Origin: Chloroflexota bacterium
Lineage (GTDB): Bacteria > Chloroflexota > Dormibacteria > CF-121
DNA: 43,997 nucleotides
Reading direction: 5' to 3'
Assembly (NCBI GenBank): GCA_005882045.1
Contig: VBHO01000182.1
Span: 1 to 43,997 of the forward strand
Shown here: one piece after another, positions 1 through 9,204 of the stretch
Layout: every line of letters starts with the position of its first letter
Position numbering within the stretch: position 1 is the first letter of the stretch
Program-made: the position numbers and the translations under genes
The notes under the pieces: model-generated
The model's input: only the letters and a program-made list of their open reading frames with translations
Database searches by the model: none
Told to the model about the DNA's origin: nothing

Positions 1-686
<686 letters not shown>

Positions 687-690
<4 letters not shown>

Positions 691-2204
691 GCCAGACGAT
701 GACGAGCGAGCGCGGCCAAAAAACTGAGGCCAAGACGTACAAGAACTACATCGGCGGTCATTGGGTGGAGTCGAAGAGCGGCAAGACCTTCACCTCGACG
801 AACCCCGCGCACAAGGACCAGGTCCTGGGCGTGATGCAAGCGTCGAACGCGGACGATGTGAATGCCGCCATCGAAGCGGCCCAAAAAGCCTCGACCGGCT
901 GGCGGCACACGCCGGCGCCGGCGCGCGGCGAGATCATCCTCAAGGCCGCCCTGCTCCTCGAGGCGCGCAAGGCCGAGCTAGCGAGGCTGATGACCCAGGA
1001 GATGGGCAAGATCCTCAAAGAGGCGGGTGGTGACGTCCAGGAAGCGATCGACATGGGCAAGTATGCGGCCGGCCTCGGCCGGCATCCGCATGGCGAGACC
1101 GTGCCCTCCGAGCTGAAGAACAAGTGGGCGATGACGGTGCGCGTGCCGCTCGGGGTGGTCGCCTGTATCACGCCCTGGAACTTTCCGATGGCGATTCCCT
1201 CGTGGAAGATCTTTCCGGCGCTGATGGCGGGCAACGCGGTGGTGTTCAAGCCTGCCTCCGACACACCGATCGTGGCCACCAAGCTGGTGGAGATCCTCGA
1301 AGAGGCGGGCTTGCCAGGCGGCGTGCTCAACCTCGTCACCGGCAGCGGCAAGGACGTAGGCGACGTCCTGGTCAAGGATCCCCGGATCCAGGGCATCTCG
1401 TTCACCGGGTCGACCGACGCCGGCCGGCACATCGCCGAGATCGCCGGCCGCAACTTGAAGCGGCTCGGTCTCGAGCTCGGTGGAAAGAACGCGATCGTCG
1501 TCCTCGATGACGCCGACCTGCCGCTGGCCGTTGACGGCGCGCTCTGGGCCGCCTTCGGGACCTCGGGCCAGCGCTGCACGGCCGCCTCGCGTCTGATCGT
1601 CGACCGCAAGGTCGCGGTCGATTTCGTCGACCTGCTCCAGGAGCGGGCCGCCAAGATGAAGGTCGGGGACGGCCTGCAGGCGGACACCGACATGGGGCCG
1701 GTGATCAACGAGGCCGCGCTCAAGAAGGTGCACGAGTACACCGAGATCGGTAAGAAGGAACATGCCCGTCTGGTGCACGGCGGCGACTTCGCGGGGAGCG
1801 AGGGCTGGTTCTACCGGCCGACGATTTTCGCCGACGGTAAGAAGGACATGCGGATGGCCCAGGAGGAGATCTTCGGTCCCTCGACGCTGGTGCTGCCGGT
1901 GAACAACCTCGAGGAAGCGCTCGAGGTCGCCAACTCGACGCAGTACGGGCTCTCCATGTCGATCTACACCAACGACCTGCGCAAGGCCTTTCACGCCATG
2001 GATGAGATGCAGTCGGGGATCGTGTACGTCAACGCGCCTACCATCGGCGCTGAGATCCAGCTGCCCTTCGGCGGCGTGAAGAACACCGGTAACGGGCATC
2101 GCGAGGCCGGCACCGTGGCCCTCGACGAGTTCACCGAGTGGAAAACGATTTACGTCGACTACAGTGGCCGGCTGCAGCGCGCCCAGATCGATACGGGGGA
2201 ATAG
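687..2204 (+). CDS. NAD(P)-dependent aldehyde dehydrogenase (semialdehyde dehydrogenase type)
   Basis: A full-length ALDH superfamily enzyme of 505 residues. The ATG at 687 overlaps the upstream stop (ATGA) and follows an AGGAGGT ribosome site at 674-680, which decides the start over an earlier in-frame codon. Visible family signatures are TPWNFPMAIPSWK and FKPASDTP in the cofactor fold, FTGSTDAGR, the general base Glu263 in LELGGKN, the nucleophile Cys297 in GTSGQRCTAAS, and EEIFGP near the C-terminus. The closest types are succinate-semialdehyde, 2-oxoglutarate-semialdehyde and aminobutyraldehyde dehydrogenases, which sequence reading cannot separate. Coupling to the transaminase suggests GABA (or aminobutyraldehyde) degradation to succinate. 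Confidence 0.93.
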
Positions 2205-3031
2205 CAACCGCGGTCATTACGCCGAACGTCCAGTTCATCGACGTCGGGCAGCGGAGGGTCCGGTACCTCGACCAGGGATCGGGCCACCCGCTGCTGTTGT
2301 GTCATGGCTTCATCGGCTCGCTCGAAAACTTTCATACCTGGGGGCCGGCGTTCGGCGAGCATCGCCGAGTGTTGATTCCCGATCTCCCCGGATGCGGCGA
2401 GACATCGGCCGGCGATCCGCCCTTCACGGTGGCGTCGCACGCCGAGTTCCTTGCGGCGTTCGCGCAGCGGCTGGGACTCAAGGAGCACGATGTCGGCGGC
2501 ATCTGCCTGGGTGCGACCGTCGCCCTTGAATACGCCTCGCGGGTCCAGGATCGGATCTCGCGGCTCGTTCTACACACCCCGATCTATTCGCCAAAGACGT
2601 TACGGACGGCATTCAAGCGGCAGGTGGCGGCCTTCACCGCCGGCCCGGTCTTCTGGTGCGTCGACCGCCTGCGGCGGAATCGAACCGTGTCAGATCTCTA
2701 TAAGCGATTTCTGGTCGAAGGTCCGGGCGTCGATCCCTACGATGCGCAGGTGAACTTCGACAACCAGCAGCGTGCCGATGGGCGCGCCGCCCGGCAGTGG
2801 TTGCGCGACGGCATCACCCGCGACTATCGCGACTTCCTCAAAGGCTGGCGCAAGCCGGCCCTGGTCGTGGTGGCGGCCGATGACCGGACGGTCGACGTGA
2901 ACGCCATCCGCAATCTGCGCGATTTGATGCCGCAAGCCGAGATCCGGGTGATCGAATTGGCCGGGCACGGATGGACCCCAACCCTGATTGCGGCACAGGT
3001 CGAGGCCATTTCCGCGTTTCTCAAGGCGTGA
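2138..3031 (+). CDS. alpha/beta hydrolase with Cys in the nucleophile elbow
   Basis: Alpha/beta-hydrolase fold protein of up to 297 residues. The HGF oxyanion region (LLLCHGFIG), the elbow GGICLGA, the acid AADDRTVD and the C-terminal His in AGHGW occur in the usual order. The elbow carries Cys where most relatives have Ser (GxSxG), as in dienelactone hydrolases. The start is unclear: the only standard start codon in frame is GTG at 2138, 67 bases inside the dehydrogenase gene, while recognisable homology begins near 2216, where only ATT is available. The stop overlaps the next start (GTGA). Substrate unknown; in this operon it may cleave an amide, lactone or ester intermediate. Confidence 0.85.
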   Translation: MENDLRRLQWPAAARPDRYGGIATAVITPNVQFIDVGQRRVRYLDQGSGHPLLLCHGFIGSLENFHTWGPAFGEHRRVLIPDLPGCGETSAGDPPFTVASHAEFLAAFAQRLGLKEHDVGGICLGATVALEYASRVQDRISRLVLHTPIYSPKTLRTAFKRQVAAFTAGPVFWCVDRLRRNRTVSDLYKRFLVEGPGVDPYDAQVNFDNQQRADGRAARQWLRDGITRDYRDFLKGWRKPALVVVAADDRTVDVNAIRNLRDLMPQAEIRVIELAGHGWTPTLIAAQVEAISAFLKA

Positions 3032-3939
3032 GCGACCAGGAGTTCAACACCGCCGGGCTGAAGCCCTGGGGCGGGCTGCAACCACCGGCTGCCGGCGCGG
3101 CACCAGACGTCCGCATCCTCGGGGTGCCGATGGATCGGGGGTCCTTCTATCGCCCGGGTGCCGCAAAAGCGCCGGCGGCGTTGCGAAAGCTCTCCGCCAT
3201 CTTCGCGCCCGTCAGCGAGCACGCCGAGCTGTTCGATACGGTCACCGTTCAGGACGACGGCGATCTAACGCTGATCGACGGTGACATGGGCGTCAATGTC
3301 GATGCCGTCGCTAAGGCAATCGAGAAGACGCCGGCGGGCACGCTGCCGATCGTCCTCGGCGGCGACCACACGACGGCGAGCCCGACGCTGATCGCGCAGC
3401 AACGCCGCCTCAACGGCCGGCTGAGCATCCTCTATATCGACGCGCACCCGGATCTGAATGATTCCTCTCGCCATTCGCGGTGGTCGAACGGCTGCGCCTT
3501 GCGCCGAGGCCTCGAGATGGGGCAGATCGATCCCAGGAAGGTCACGCTGCTGGGTTGCCGCGACTACGACTGGGAAGAGGTGGAGTTCATCCGAAAGATG
3601 GGGATCACGCTGGTCACGGCCGCCACCGCGCACCGCTGGACCGGGAGTCAGCTCGCCGACGAGATCGGCTCCCGGATTGGCGGCGATGCCCTCCACATCT
3701 CGCTGGACATCGACTCGCTCGATCCATCGATCGCCCCTGGGACCGGCGTCCCCTCGGCCGGAGGGCTGACCTCGCGCGAGCTGCTCGACTTCCTTCGCCA
3801 GCTCCGCGGCGTGCGGCTCGCCGGGCTCGACGTCGATGAAGTCGCGCCGCCGCTCGACCTTGGCCACGTCACCAGCCTGGCCGCGCTCAAATTCATCTTC
3901 GAGTACATCGGGATGGTGAAGCTCGGAACAACGTCCTGA
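3028..3939 (+). CDS. speB: ureohydrolase of the agmatinase/guanidinobutyrase family
   Basis: Binuclear manganese ureohydrolase of 303 residues. Metal-binding motifs are all present: GGDH (111-114), DAHPD (138-142), and SLDIDSLDPS with Asp227 and Asp229, followed by the PGTG loop and the Glu of GLDVDEVAPP. The family hydrolyses a guanidino group to urea plus an amine. GTG 3028 is chosen because it overlaps the hydrolase stop (GTGA); an upstream ATG at 2971 would lie deep in the previous gene. With an upstream transaminase and semialdehyde dehydrogenase, the best pathway guesses are agmatine to putrescine, or 4-guanidinobutyrate to GABA. The gene symbol refers to the family; arginase is less likely from context but not excluded. 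Confidence 0.88.
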   Translation: MSDQEFNTAGLKPWGGLQPPAAGAAPDVRILGVPMDRGSFYRPGAAKAPAALRKLSAIFAPVSEHAELFDTVTVQDDGDLTLIDGDMGVNVDAVAKAIEKTPAGTLPIVLGGDHTTASPTLIAQQRRLNGRLSILYIDAHPDLNDSSRHSRWSNGCALRRGLEMGQIDPRKVTLLGCRDYDWEEVEFIRKMGITLVTAATAHRWTGSQLADEIGSRIGGDALHISLDIDSLDPSIAPGTGVPSAGGLTSRELLDFLRQLRGVRLAGLDVDEVAPPLDLGHVTSLAALKFIFEYIGMVKLGTTS

Positions 3940-3961
3940 TGTAGCCATCGTCGGCGCCGGC

Positions 3962-5062
3962 GTGATGGGCTGCAGCCTGGCCTATTACCTGGCCCGCGCC
4001 GGACGCCGGGTGGTCGTCATCGATCGAGGCCGGATCGGTCAGGGCGCGACCGCGGCCTGCGCCGGCGGCGTTCGGGCGCAGTTCTCCACCGAGGTCAACA
4101 TCCGCATCGGGATGGAGGCGAAGCGCGTGCTCGCAAATTTCGTCGAGGAGACCGGCCAGACGGCGGACTTTCGCCAGGTCGGCTACCTCTTCTTATTGAC
4201 GACCGATGATGAGCGGCGGCGCTTCGCCGATAACGTTCGACTCCAGCGCCGGCTCGGCATGGAGGACGTCGTCGAACTCACGCCCGCCGATGCGCGCGAC
4301 ATGGTGCCGGGACTTCGCACCGATGATCTTTGCGGCGCGACTTTCTGCCCGAGCGACGGGCTCGCCGGCCCGAACGAGGTGACCTACGGCTACGCCAATG
4401 CTGCGCGACGCCTCGGCGCCGTCATCCGCGAAAACACGCCGCTCGACGGATTTATCACGGCGGGTGGAACCGTGCGCGGTATCAGGACGGGTGCGAGCGA
4501 GATCGCCTGCGCCGACACTGTGATCTGTGCCGGCCCCTGGTCGGCGCCGGTGGGCACGATGCTCGACCTGGCGGTCCCCATCGAGCCCTCCCCTCGCCAG
4601 GTCTTTGTGACGGAGCCCTTCGACGGGATCGGCCGTAGGAGTCCGATGACGATCGACTTTCACACCTCCTTCTATTTCCACCCGGAGGGAGAGGGCGTGC
4701 TGTTCGGCATGAGCGATCCCGCCACGCCGCCGGGCGACGACACCAGCGTCGATTGGCCATTTCTCGACCGCATCACCGCGGTCGCCGAGCGACGCTGGCC
4801 ACCGCTGCTCGACGCGCGCGTCAAGTCCGCCTGGGCCGGGCTTTACGAGAACACGCCGGATTTCCAGCCCCTGGTCGGTCCGCTGGAGCCGGGACTGTGG
4901 ATCGCGGCCGGGTTTTCCGGCCACGGATTCATGATGGCGCCGGTGATCGGCCGCTGGCTGGCGGCCTGGATGAGTGACGGGGCGCCGACTGCCGAGCTGC
5001 GGGCCTTTGCCCCGGATCGCTTCGCCGCCGGCGGCCTGCAGCCCGAGCGGAACGTGATCTAA
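3962..5062 (+). CDS. FAD-dependent amine/amino-acid oxidoreductase (DAO family), irregular N-terminus
   Basis: Member of the D-amino-acid oxidase/sarcosine oxidase beta family; it removes electrons from an amine or amino acid using FAD. The dinucleotide-binding beta-alpha-beta unit reads VAIVGAGVMGCSLAYYLA followed by VVVIDRG, but its first strand is encoded at 3938-3961, before the first standard start codon in frame (GTG 3962). The frame is open back to 3920 with no ATG, GTG or TTG. An ATG at 3939-3941 overlaps the agmatinase stop but is followed at once by TAG in its own frame. A single missing base after 3941, or a non-standard start, would explain this. The C-terminal GFSGHGFMMAP motif is typical of the family. 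The stop overlaps the next start (TAATG). Confidence 0.83.
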   Translation: MMGCSLAYYLARAGRRVVVIDRGRIGQGATAACAGGVRAQFSTEVNIRIGMEAKRVLANFVEETGQTADFRQVGYLFLLTTDDERRRFADNVRLQRRLGMEDVVELTPADARDMVPGLRTDDLCGATFCPSDGLAGPNEVTYGYANAARRLGAVIRENTPLDGFITAGGTVRGIRTGASEIACADTVICAGPWSAPVGTMLDLAVPIEPSPRQVFVTEPFDGIGRRSPMTIDFHTSFYFHPEGEGVLFGMSDPATPPGDDTSVDWPFLDRITAVAERRWPPLLDARVKSAWAGLYENTPDFQPLVGPLEPGLWIAAGFSGHGFMMAPVIGRWLAAWMSDGAPTAELRAFAPDRFAAGGLQPERNVI

Positions 5063-5931
5063 TGGGCCTCGCCTTGCGCCGCGCGGTCCTTCTCCTCGTC
5101 CTTGGCGGCGCCTTGAGTGCCTGCGACGTCCCGGCAGTCGCCGTCTCCGAGCCGGCAGCGGCCGTGGTCGACGGTCACGAGATTTCGATGAAGACCTACC
5201 AGGCACGCCTCGGGGTCAGCCGTCAACGCGACCCCTTCGCGGGCATTCCGGAGGCGATCCCGAGTCCCGCGCCCACGCAGCGGCTCGAAGACTTCACGAT
5301 CGAGCAGCTGGTGCGCGAGGAGATCGTGCGTCAGGAAGCCGCGCAGCGTGGCATCTCTGTCAGTGACCGTGCCGTGCAGTCCCGCATCGATGCGCTGCGG
5401 GCTCATGCCGGTGCCGCCGCCTTCAGCGCGGCGCTGAGCCGCAACGGGTTCACCACCGACAGCTTCCGCGCGTACGAGCGCGTCTTGTTAACCGAAGTCG
5501 CGCTGGTGCAGGCGATGGCCAGGGACCGCGCCGGGTCGGCGGCCCAGGAGCTGAAGTCCGGTCACCCGTTCGCCGCCGTCGCGGCACGCTGGAGCGATGA
5601 TACGGGGACCTTCTCTCGGGGCGGCGATGCCGGCTGGTTGCGGCCGGCCGAGATCCCGGAACCCGCACTCGCGGCGGCGGTGCAGTCACTCGCGGCCGGG
5701 AGTGTGACCGGCATCATCGAGACGAATCGCGGCGAGGTGATCGCCACCGTGCTCGAGCGGCGCGCCGATCAGCTCCATCTCGCGGTCATCCTTGTCCTGG
5801 CGCCCGTCGTCGACCTCTTCGGCCCGATGGGCACGCCCACGTGGTTCACGAAGTCGATCGATGATCGCGAGGCGGCGCTTCGCCGCGCCGGAAAGATCGA
5901 TGTCAGGGTCGCCCGCCATGCCGGGGGCTGA
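5062..5931 (+). CDS. SurA/PrsA-like peptidyl-prolyl isomerase lipoprotein
   Basis: Predicted secreted lipoprotein of 289 residues. The N-terminus has a short positive region, a hydrophobic stretch and a lipobox (LSAC, Cys at about residue 21), so the mature protein should be lipid-anchored outside the membrane. A SurA-N-like helical segment follows (VDGHEISMKTYQARL, then EQLVREEIVRQEAAQRG). A PpiC/rotamase-like segment then shows the typical FAAVAARWSDD and GGDAGWLRPAEI signatures, ending with GEVIATVLERR. Such proteins help exported proteins fold. The ATG overlaps the oxidoreductase stop (TAATG) and the 3' end overlaps the next gene by 14 bases. Its place in a catabolic operon is probably transcriptional convenience. 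Confidence 0.85.
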   Translation: MGLALRRAVLLLVLGGALSACDVPAVAVSEPAAAVVDGHEISMKTYQARLGVSRQRDPFAGIPEAIPSPAPTQRLEDFTIEQLVREEIVRQEAAQRGISVSDRAVQSRIDALRAHAGAAAFSAALSRNGFTTDSFRAYERVLLTEVALVQAMARDRAGSAAQELKSGHPFAAVAARWSDDTGTFSRGGDAGWLRPAEIPEPALAAAVQSLAAGSVTGIIETNRGEVIATVLERRADQLHLAVILVLAPVVDLFGPMGTPTWFTKSIDDREAALRRAGKIDVRVARHAGG

Positions 5932-6511
5932 GGGCGAACGCTGGCGCGTTTTTCTGGCGATCGAGATTCCGGACGCCGTTCGCCAAGCGCTGAGCGAACC
6001 GCTCGAGGCACTTCAGCCGCTTCATGAGTCGATTCGGATCAATCCGACCGAGCAGATGCATCTGACGCTGCATTTCCTCGGTCACCTGCCTCGCCCGGTC
6101 GTCGAGGCGCTGCCATCGGACCTGGCCGGCGTCGTATCACGAGATCATCGCTTTGGCCTGATGGCGCAAGGCGTTGGTGCATTTCCGGCGATAACTCGAC
6201 CGCGGGTGCTCTGGGCCGGCATTACGGGAGCCGATCTGCCCAGGTTGAAGGCGTTGCAGGCGGAGTTGGGCGGCGCGCTGCGTACCGCGGGCGTGACCGT
6301 CGACGGCGAGCGCTTCCACCCCCACCTCACCCTGGGCCGCGTCCGCCGGCCGCTCAGGGCGCCGGAGCGCGCCGTGCTCCGCGAATGGTCCACTCGATGG
6401 GACGCGGCGACCTTCGGCGAGGTTCCCGTCGATCGGGTGCGGCTGATGCGTAGCCAGCTGGGCGGCGGACCGCCACGCTACACGACGCTGACGACGTTCG
6501 ATCTACAATAG
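5918..6511 (+). CDS. thpR: RNA 2',3'-cyclic phosphodiesterase (2H family)
   Basis: Protein of 197 residues with the two catalytic HxTx motifs of the 2H phosphoesterase family: HLTLHFLG near residue 48 and HPHLTLGRVRR near residue 130. It begins RVFLAIEIPDAVRQAL, the usual first strand of ThpR/LigT. The family opens 2',3'-cyclic phosphates on RNA to 2'-phosphates and in vitro can join tRNA halves by 2'-5' links. ATG 5918 is chosen because it precedes the conserved strand closely and gives a short overlap with the foldase gene. It is the last gene of the operon; tRNA-Arg follows 14 bases later. Confidence 0.9.
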   Translation: MPGAEGERWRVFLAIEIPDAVRQALSEPLEALQPLHESIRINPTEQMHLTLHFLGHLPRPVVEALPSDLAGVVSRDHRFGLMAQGVGAFPAITRPRVLWAGITGADLPRLKALQAELGGALRTAGVTVDGERFHPHLTLGRVRRPLRAPERAVLREWSTRWDAATFGEVPVDRVRLMRSQLGGGPPRYTTLTTFDLQ

Positions 6512-6525
6512 GGCCTCTCCGCGAT

Positions 6526-6599
6526 GCGCCCATAGCTCAGCCTGGATAGAGCACCGGGCTACGGACCCGGGTGCGGGGGTTCAAATCCTCCTGGGCGCA
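6526..6599 (+). tRNA. tRNA-Arg (anticodon ACG)
   Basis: Full cloverleaf of 74 bases. The 7-bp acceptor stem pairs GCGCCCA (6526-6532) with TGGGCGC (6592-6598), with discriminator A6599. The anticodon stem CCGGG/CCCGG encloses the loop CTACGGA with ACG at 6561-6563. The T arm is GGGGG/CCTCC with loop TTCAAAT. CCA is not encoded. The A34 would need conversion to inosine to read CGU, CGC and CGA. Confidence 0.97.
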
Positions 6600-6639
6600 T
6601 TTTCTTCACCACCAACGCGCCGCGCGGCGGAACCGCGCT

Positions 6640-6645
6640 TATGAT
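6640..6645 (+). promoter_or_regulatory. -10 box of a probable leaderless promoter for galT
   Basis: TATGAT ends 8 bases before the galT ATG at 6654, placing transcription start at or next to the start codon. There is no Shine-Dalgarno sequence between them. Read by eye; no clear -35. Confidence 0.5.
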
Positions 6646-6653
6646 TCGTCGCG

Positions 6654-7706
6654 ATGCCGCGCGCGATTCGCACCGACATCGTCCAACCGGACGGCCGGCA
6701 TGTCCATCTCTACGGCGATTTCGCCCCGGCACCCGCCGGCTACCAGGCACCGGCAATGCCCAATGGCGTCTACGAGCGGCGCTGGAATCCGCTGCGTCGC
6801 GAATGGGTGCTAGTCGCGGCCTCGCGCCAGGCGCGGACGTTCTTACCGGAGCGGGCGGACTGCCCGCTCTGCCCGTCGCGCCCCGGGCACTCGACCGAGA
6901 TTCCCGCCGCCGCCTATGAGGCCGCCGTTTTCGAGAACCGCTTTCCGGCGATGGTGCCCTGGCCGCCAGCGGGCGGTAGCTGCGAAGTCGTCGTCTACAC
7001 CGACGTGCACGATGGATCGTTCGCGACGCTCCCCACTGCGCGGCTCGAGCGACTGGCCGAGGTGTGGACCGATCGCTATCGGGACCTGAGCGCCCGGCGG
7101 GGCATCAGGTATGTCTACATCTTCGAGAACCGCGGCGAACAGGTCGGGGTCACGCTGCACCACCCCCACGGGCAGATTTACGCCTATCCATTCATGCCGC
7201 CGGTGCCGGCCGCCGAGCTGGCGCGGCGCGGCGGTGCATGCCTGCACTGCGAGCTGGTCGCCGACGAGCTGAAAGCACGGCATCGCGTTCTGATCAACGA
7301 GGGCGGCGTGGTCGCGTACGTCCCGGGGTACGCCCGATGGCCGTACGAGGTTCACCTGTCACCGCGCGCGCATCGAGCGGCGCTCCCCGATCTCTCGCCG
7401 CCGGCGCGCCTGGCGCTGCTCCACGCGATGCAGCGGATAACGCGCGCCTACGACCGCCTGTTCGAGGTGCCGATGCCCTACATGATGGCGATGCATCAGT
7501 CGCCGGCCGAGCTGAGCGAGCAGGCGCATTTGCACATCGAGTTCTATCCGATCATGCGGGAGCACGGAAAGCTGAAGTACCTGGCGGGTTCGGAATCGGG
7601 CGCCGGGGTCTTCATCAACGACACCCTGGCGGAGGAATCCGCCGAGCGGCTCCGTGCCTTGCTCGACGAGGCGCAGCCGTCGCCGGCGGCCGGCGGCCGG
7701 CCGTAG
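6654..7706 (+). CDS. galT: galactose-1-phosphate uridylyltransferase
   Basis: GalT of 350 residues, a normal length. It exchanges UMP between UDP-glucose and galactose-1-phosphate in the Leloir pathway. The active-site triad is His170-Pro-His172 within TLHHPHGQIYAYPF, matching the HPH of the E. coli enzyme, where the second His carries the uridylyl group. A CPLC zinc-type pair occurs near residue 70, FENRFPA is conserved, and the C-terminal half has QAHLHIEFYP with further metal ligands. The gene stands alone, with no galK or galE nearby, and has its own likely leaderless promoter. Confidence 0.94.
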   Translation: MPRAIRTDIVQPDGRHVHLYGDFAPAPAGYQAPAMPNGVYERRWNPLRREWVLVAASRQARTFLPERADCPLCPSRPGHSTEIPAAAYEAAVFENRFPAMVPWPPAGGSCEVVVYTDVHDGSFATLPTARLERLAEVWTDRYRDLSARRGIRYVYIFENRGEQVGVTLHHPHGQIYAYPFMPPVPAAELARRGGACLHCELVADELKARHRVLINEGGVVAYVPGYARWPYEVHLSPRAHRAALPDLSPPARLALLHAMQRITRAYDRLFEVPMPYMMAMHQSPAELSEQAHLHIEFYPIMREHGKLKYLAGSESGAGVFINDTLAEESAERLRALLDEAQPSPAAGGRP

Positions 7707-7735
7707 GGAAGGGGAGTCGCCGGCGTTATTTTCGT

Positions 7736-8110
7736 ATGGATCTGCTGCGGGGGTTCCTGACCCTTTTTGCCCTGCTCAACGCCGCCTCCTGGGCGGCGCT
7801 GGCTGCCGCGTGGGCGCTCCGGCCGAACTGGTCCGAGCGGCTTCCGATGCAGCTGGGCACGCACGAGCGCTACCGGAAGGCAGCCCCGATCTGGGCCCGG
7901 CTGGCGGTCGCGCTGACCGGCTTCTGGACGCTAGCGGCGGGGCTCTATCTCACGGCCGGCCATAACACGGCGCCCCTGATCGTCATCGCCCTCTTCACGG
8001 TAGCGGCGGCCTGCTTGATCGTGGCAATCGGCGCGGCGGCGGCCGTCTATCGCGCGCTCAAGCCCGAACCATTACCGGTCACGCTGGAGGGCGGCCAGCA
8101 GGCGCTCTAA
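7736..8110 (+). CDS. small integral membrane protein, unknown function
   Basis: Protein of 124 residues with three hydrophobic segments: LLRGFLTLFALLNAASWAAL at the start, a second around LAVALTGFWTLAAGLYL, and a third LIVIALFTVAAACLIVAIGAA. Between the first two is a charged loop (LGTHERYRKAAPIWAR). ATG 7736 is the first start codon after a purine-rich stretch at 7718-7726. I do not recognise the family. The 3' end overlaps convergently by 39 bases with the small minus-strand gene. Confidence 0.65.
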   Translation: MDLLRGFLTLFALLNAASWAALAAAWALRPNWSERLPMQLGTHERYRKAAPIWARLAVALTGFWTLAAGLYLTAGHNTAPLIVIALFTVAAACLIVAIGAAAAVYRALKPEPLPVTLEGGQQAL

Positions 8111-8275
8111 GCGACCGACCGCCTCGTTCAGGTCCCGGCTGATCGAAGCGAGTTCCGTCGCCGCGCCTGCGTGAAGGTCGCCCAACCGGGCCAGCTCCGA
8201 GAGCCGATAGCCGGCGCCCATCACGGTGTTCTTCAGCCGGCGGAGCTGCTCCTCGGTCGGCGGCAGCTCAGCCAT
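8072..8275 (-). CDS. small helical protein coupled to psuG
   Basis: Predicted 67-residue protein starting MAELPPTEEQLRRLKN. It is rich in Leu, Glu and Arg with heptad-like spacing (LARLGDLHAGAATELASISRDLNEAVGRLERLLAALQ), so probably one or two long helices. The ATG at 8275 overlaps the psuG stop by 8 bases, which argues for translational coupling and for this start over the longer open frame reaching 8359. No family recognised. It overlaps the convergent membrane-protein gene at its 3' end. Confidence 0.5.
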   Translation of the reverse strand: MAELPPTEEQLRRLKNTVMGAGYRLSELARLGDLHAGAATELASISRDLNEAVGRLERLLAALQRDR

Positions 8276-9170
8276 GGGCGGGAGCTGCCACCTGAAGGCG
8301 AACAAGGGCGACGGCCAGCGCGCCAGCCAGGGCGGCGTTTTGTTCCAGCAGGGCGACATTGGCCTGGATCACCCGATCCCCGAGTCGGGCCTGCAGCCGG
8401 CTCAACTCCGCCGGGGTTCGATCCGGCCCTCGAACCGGCGCTGACTCGTCCGCGCCTAACTCGGCCATCGGGATTGCCAGGTCACCGGGGAGCGGCTGAC
8501 TCACGACCGCGCCCGCGCCTTCCAGCTCCCAGTGAGCCCGCAGGATCGAGGCCAGCTCGTCGATGGTGTCGGCTCGCAACGGCAGTCGAAGGCCGGCCGA
8601 CGTTGCCAGGAACCCGGCCAGCAGCGACGACCGCCAGCCGATAACTGGCACGCCGAGCGTCTCGAGGCGCTCGAGTGTGGCTCCCGCGTCGAGCGTCGAC
8701 TTGGGGCCAGCGCAGATGACGCAGACCGCGCGCCGGCTCAACTCGACCAGGTCCGCAGACACGTCCTGACCATCGCGCCCCGGGTGGACGCCGCCGATGC
8801 CGCCGGTGCTGACCACCGCGATGCCTACCAGCGCGGCGGCCGCGATGGTGGCGGCCACCGTCGTGCCGCCAAAACCTGGATTTAAGACAGCGGCTCCGAG
8901 GTTCCAGGGTGAGACTTTGACAGCGTCGGCGCGCGCCCCGAGCGTCGCGCAATCATCGAGCGAGAGACCCACACGGAGCGCGCCGTCGAAAACCGCGACC
9001 ACGGCGGGCGTCGCCCCAGCCTCGGCGCAGGCCACCCACTGCCGGCGCACGGCGTCTATGGCGGCGGTTTTTGGTAGACCGTGCGTGATCACCGCCGACT
9101 CCAGGGCAACGATTGGCTTCCCCGTCTCGATCGCATGCTCCAGGTCCGCCGAAAGCGTCAACGAGGCCAC
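8268..9170 (-). CDS. psuG: pseudouridine-5'-phosphate glycosidase
   Basis: PsuG of 300 residues: splits pseudouridine 5'-phosphate into uracil and ribose 5-phosphate, cleaving a C-C glycosidic bond. Conserved family segments are visible: IVALESAVITHGLP at the start (usually FESTVIAHGLP), VSTGGIGGVHPG, DVSADLVELSR, and CAGPKSTLD with the catalytic-type Lys. The start is GTG 9170, six bases behind a TAAGAT -10 box. No pseudouridine kinase (PsuK) lies within the window, so the nucleoside must be phosphorylated by an enzyme encoded elsewhere. Confidence 0.92.
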   Translation of the reverse strand: MASLTLSADLEHAIETGKPIVALESAVITHGLPKTAAIDAVRRQWVACAEAGATPAVVAVFDGALRVGLSLDDCATLGARADAVKVSPWNLGAAVLNPGFGGTTVAATIAAAALVGIAVVSTGGIGGVHPGRDGQDVSADLVELSRRAVCVICAGPKSTLDAGATLERLETLGVPVIGWRSSLLAGFLATSAGLRLPLRADTIDELASILRAHWELEGAGAVVSQPLPGDLAIPMAELGADESAPVRGPDRTPAELSRLQARLGDRVIQANVALLEQNAALAGALAVALVRLQVAAPAHG

Positions 9171-9176
9171 GTGCCG

Positions 9177-9182
9177 ATCTTA
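9177..9182 (-). promoter_or_regulatory. -10 box of a probable leaderless promoter for psuG
   Basis: On the minus strand TAAGAT ends six bases before GTG 9170 and there is no ribosome site in between, so the transcript should begin at or near the start codon. Confidence 0.45.
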
Positions 9183-9204
9183 CGTCGGTATATTCATTGG
9201 GCCT

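Noticed and set aside
978-2207. Long open frame on the minus strand opposite the aldehyde dehydrogenase
   Set aside because: Arg/Asp/His-rich antisense shadow of a GC-rich gene with clear family motifs on the plus strand. The same applies to long minus-strand frames at 9238-10605 (over trigger factor) and 15264-16628 (over valS), and the plus-strand frame 35753-37354 opposite the GGDEF protein.
3932-3945. Programmed +1 frameshift like that of release factor 2
   Set aside because: The CTT TGA C-type site and upstream stimulator are absent; a missing base is simpler.
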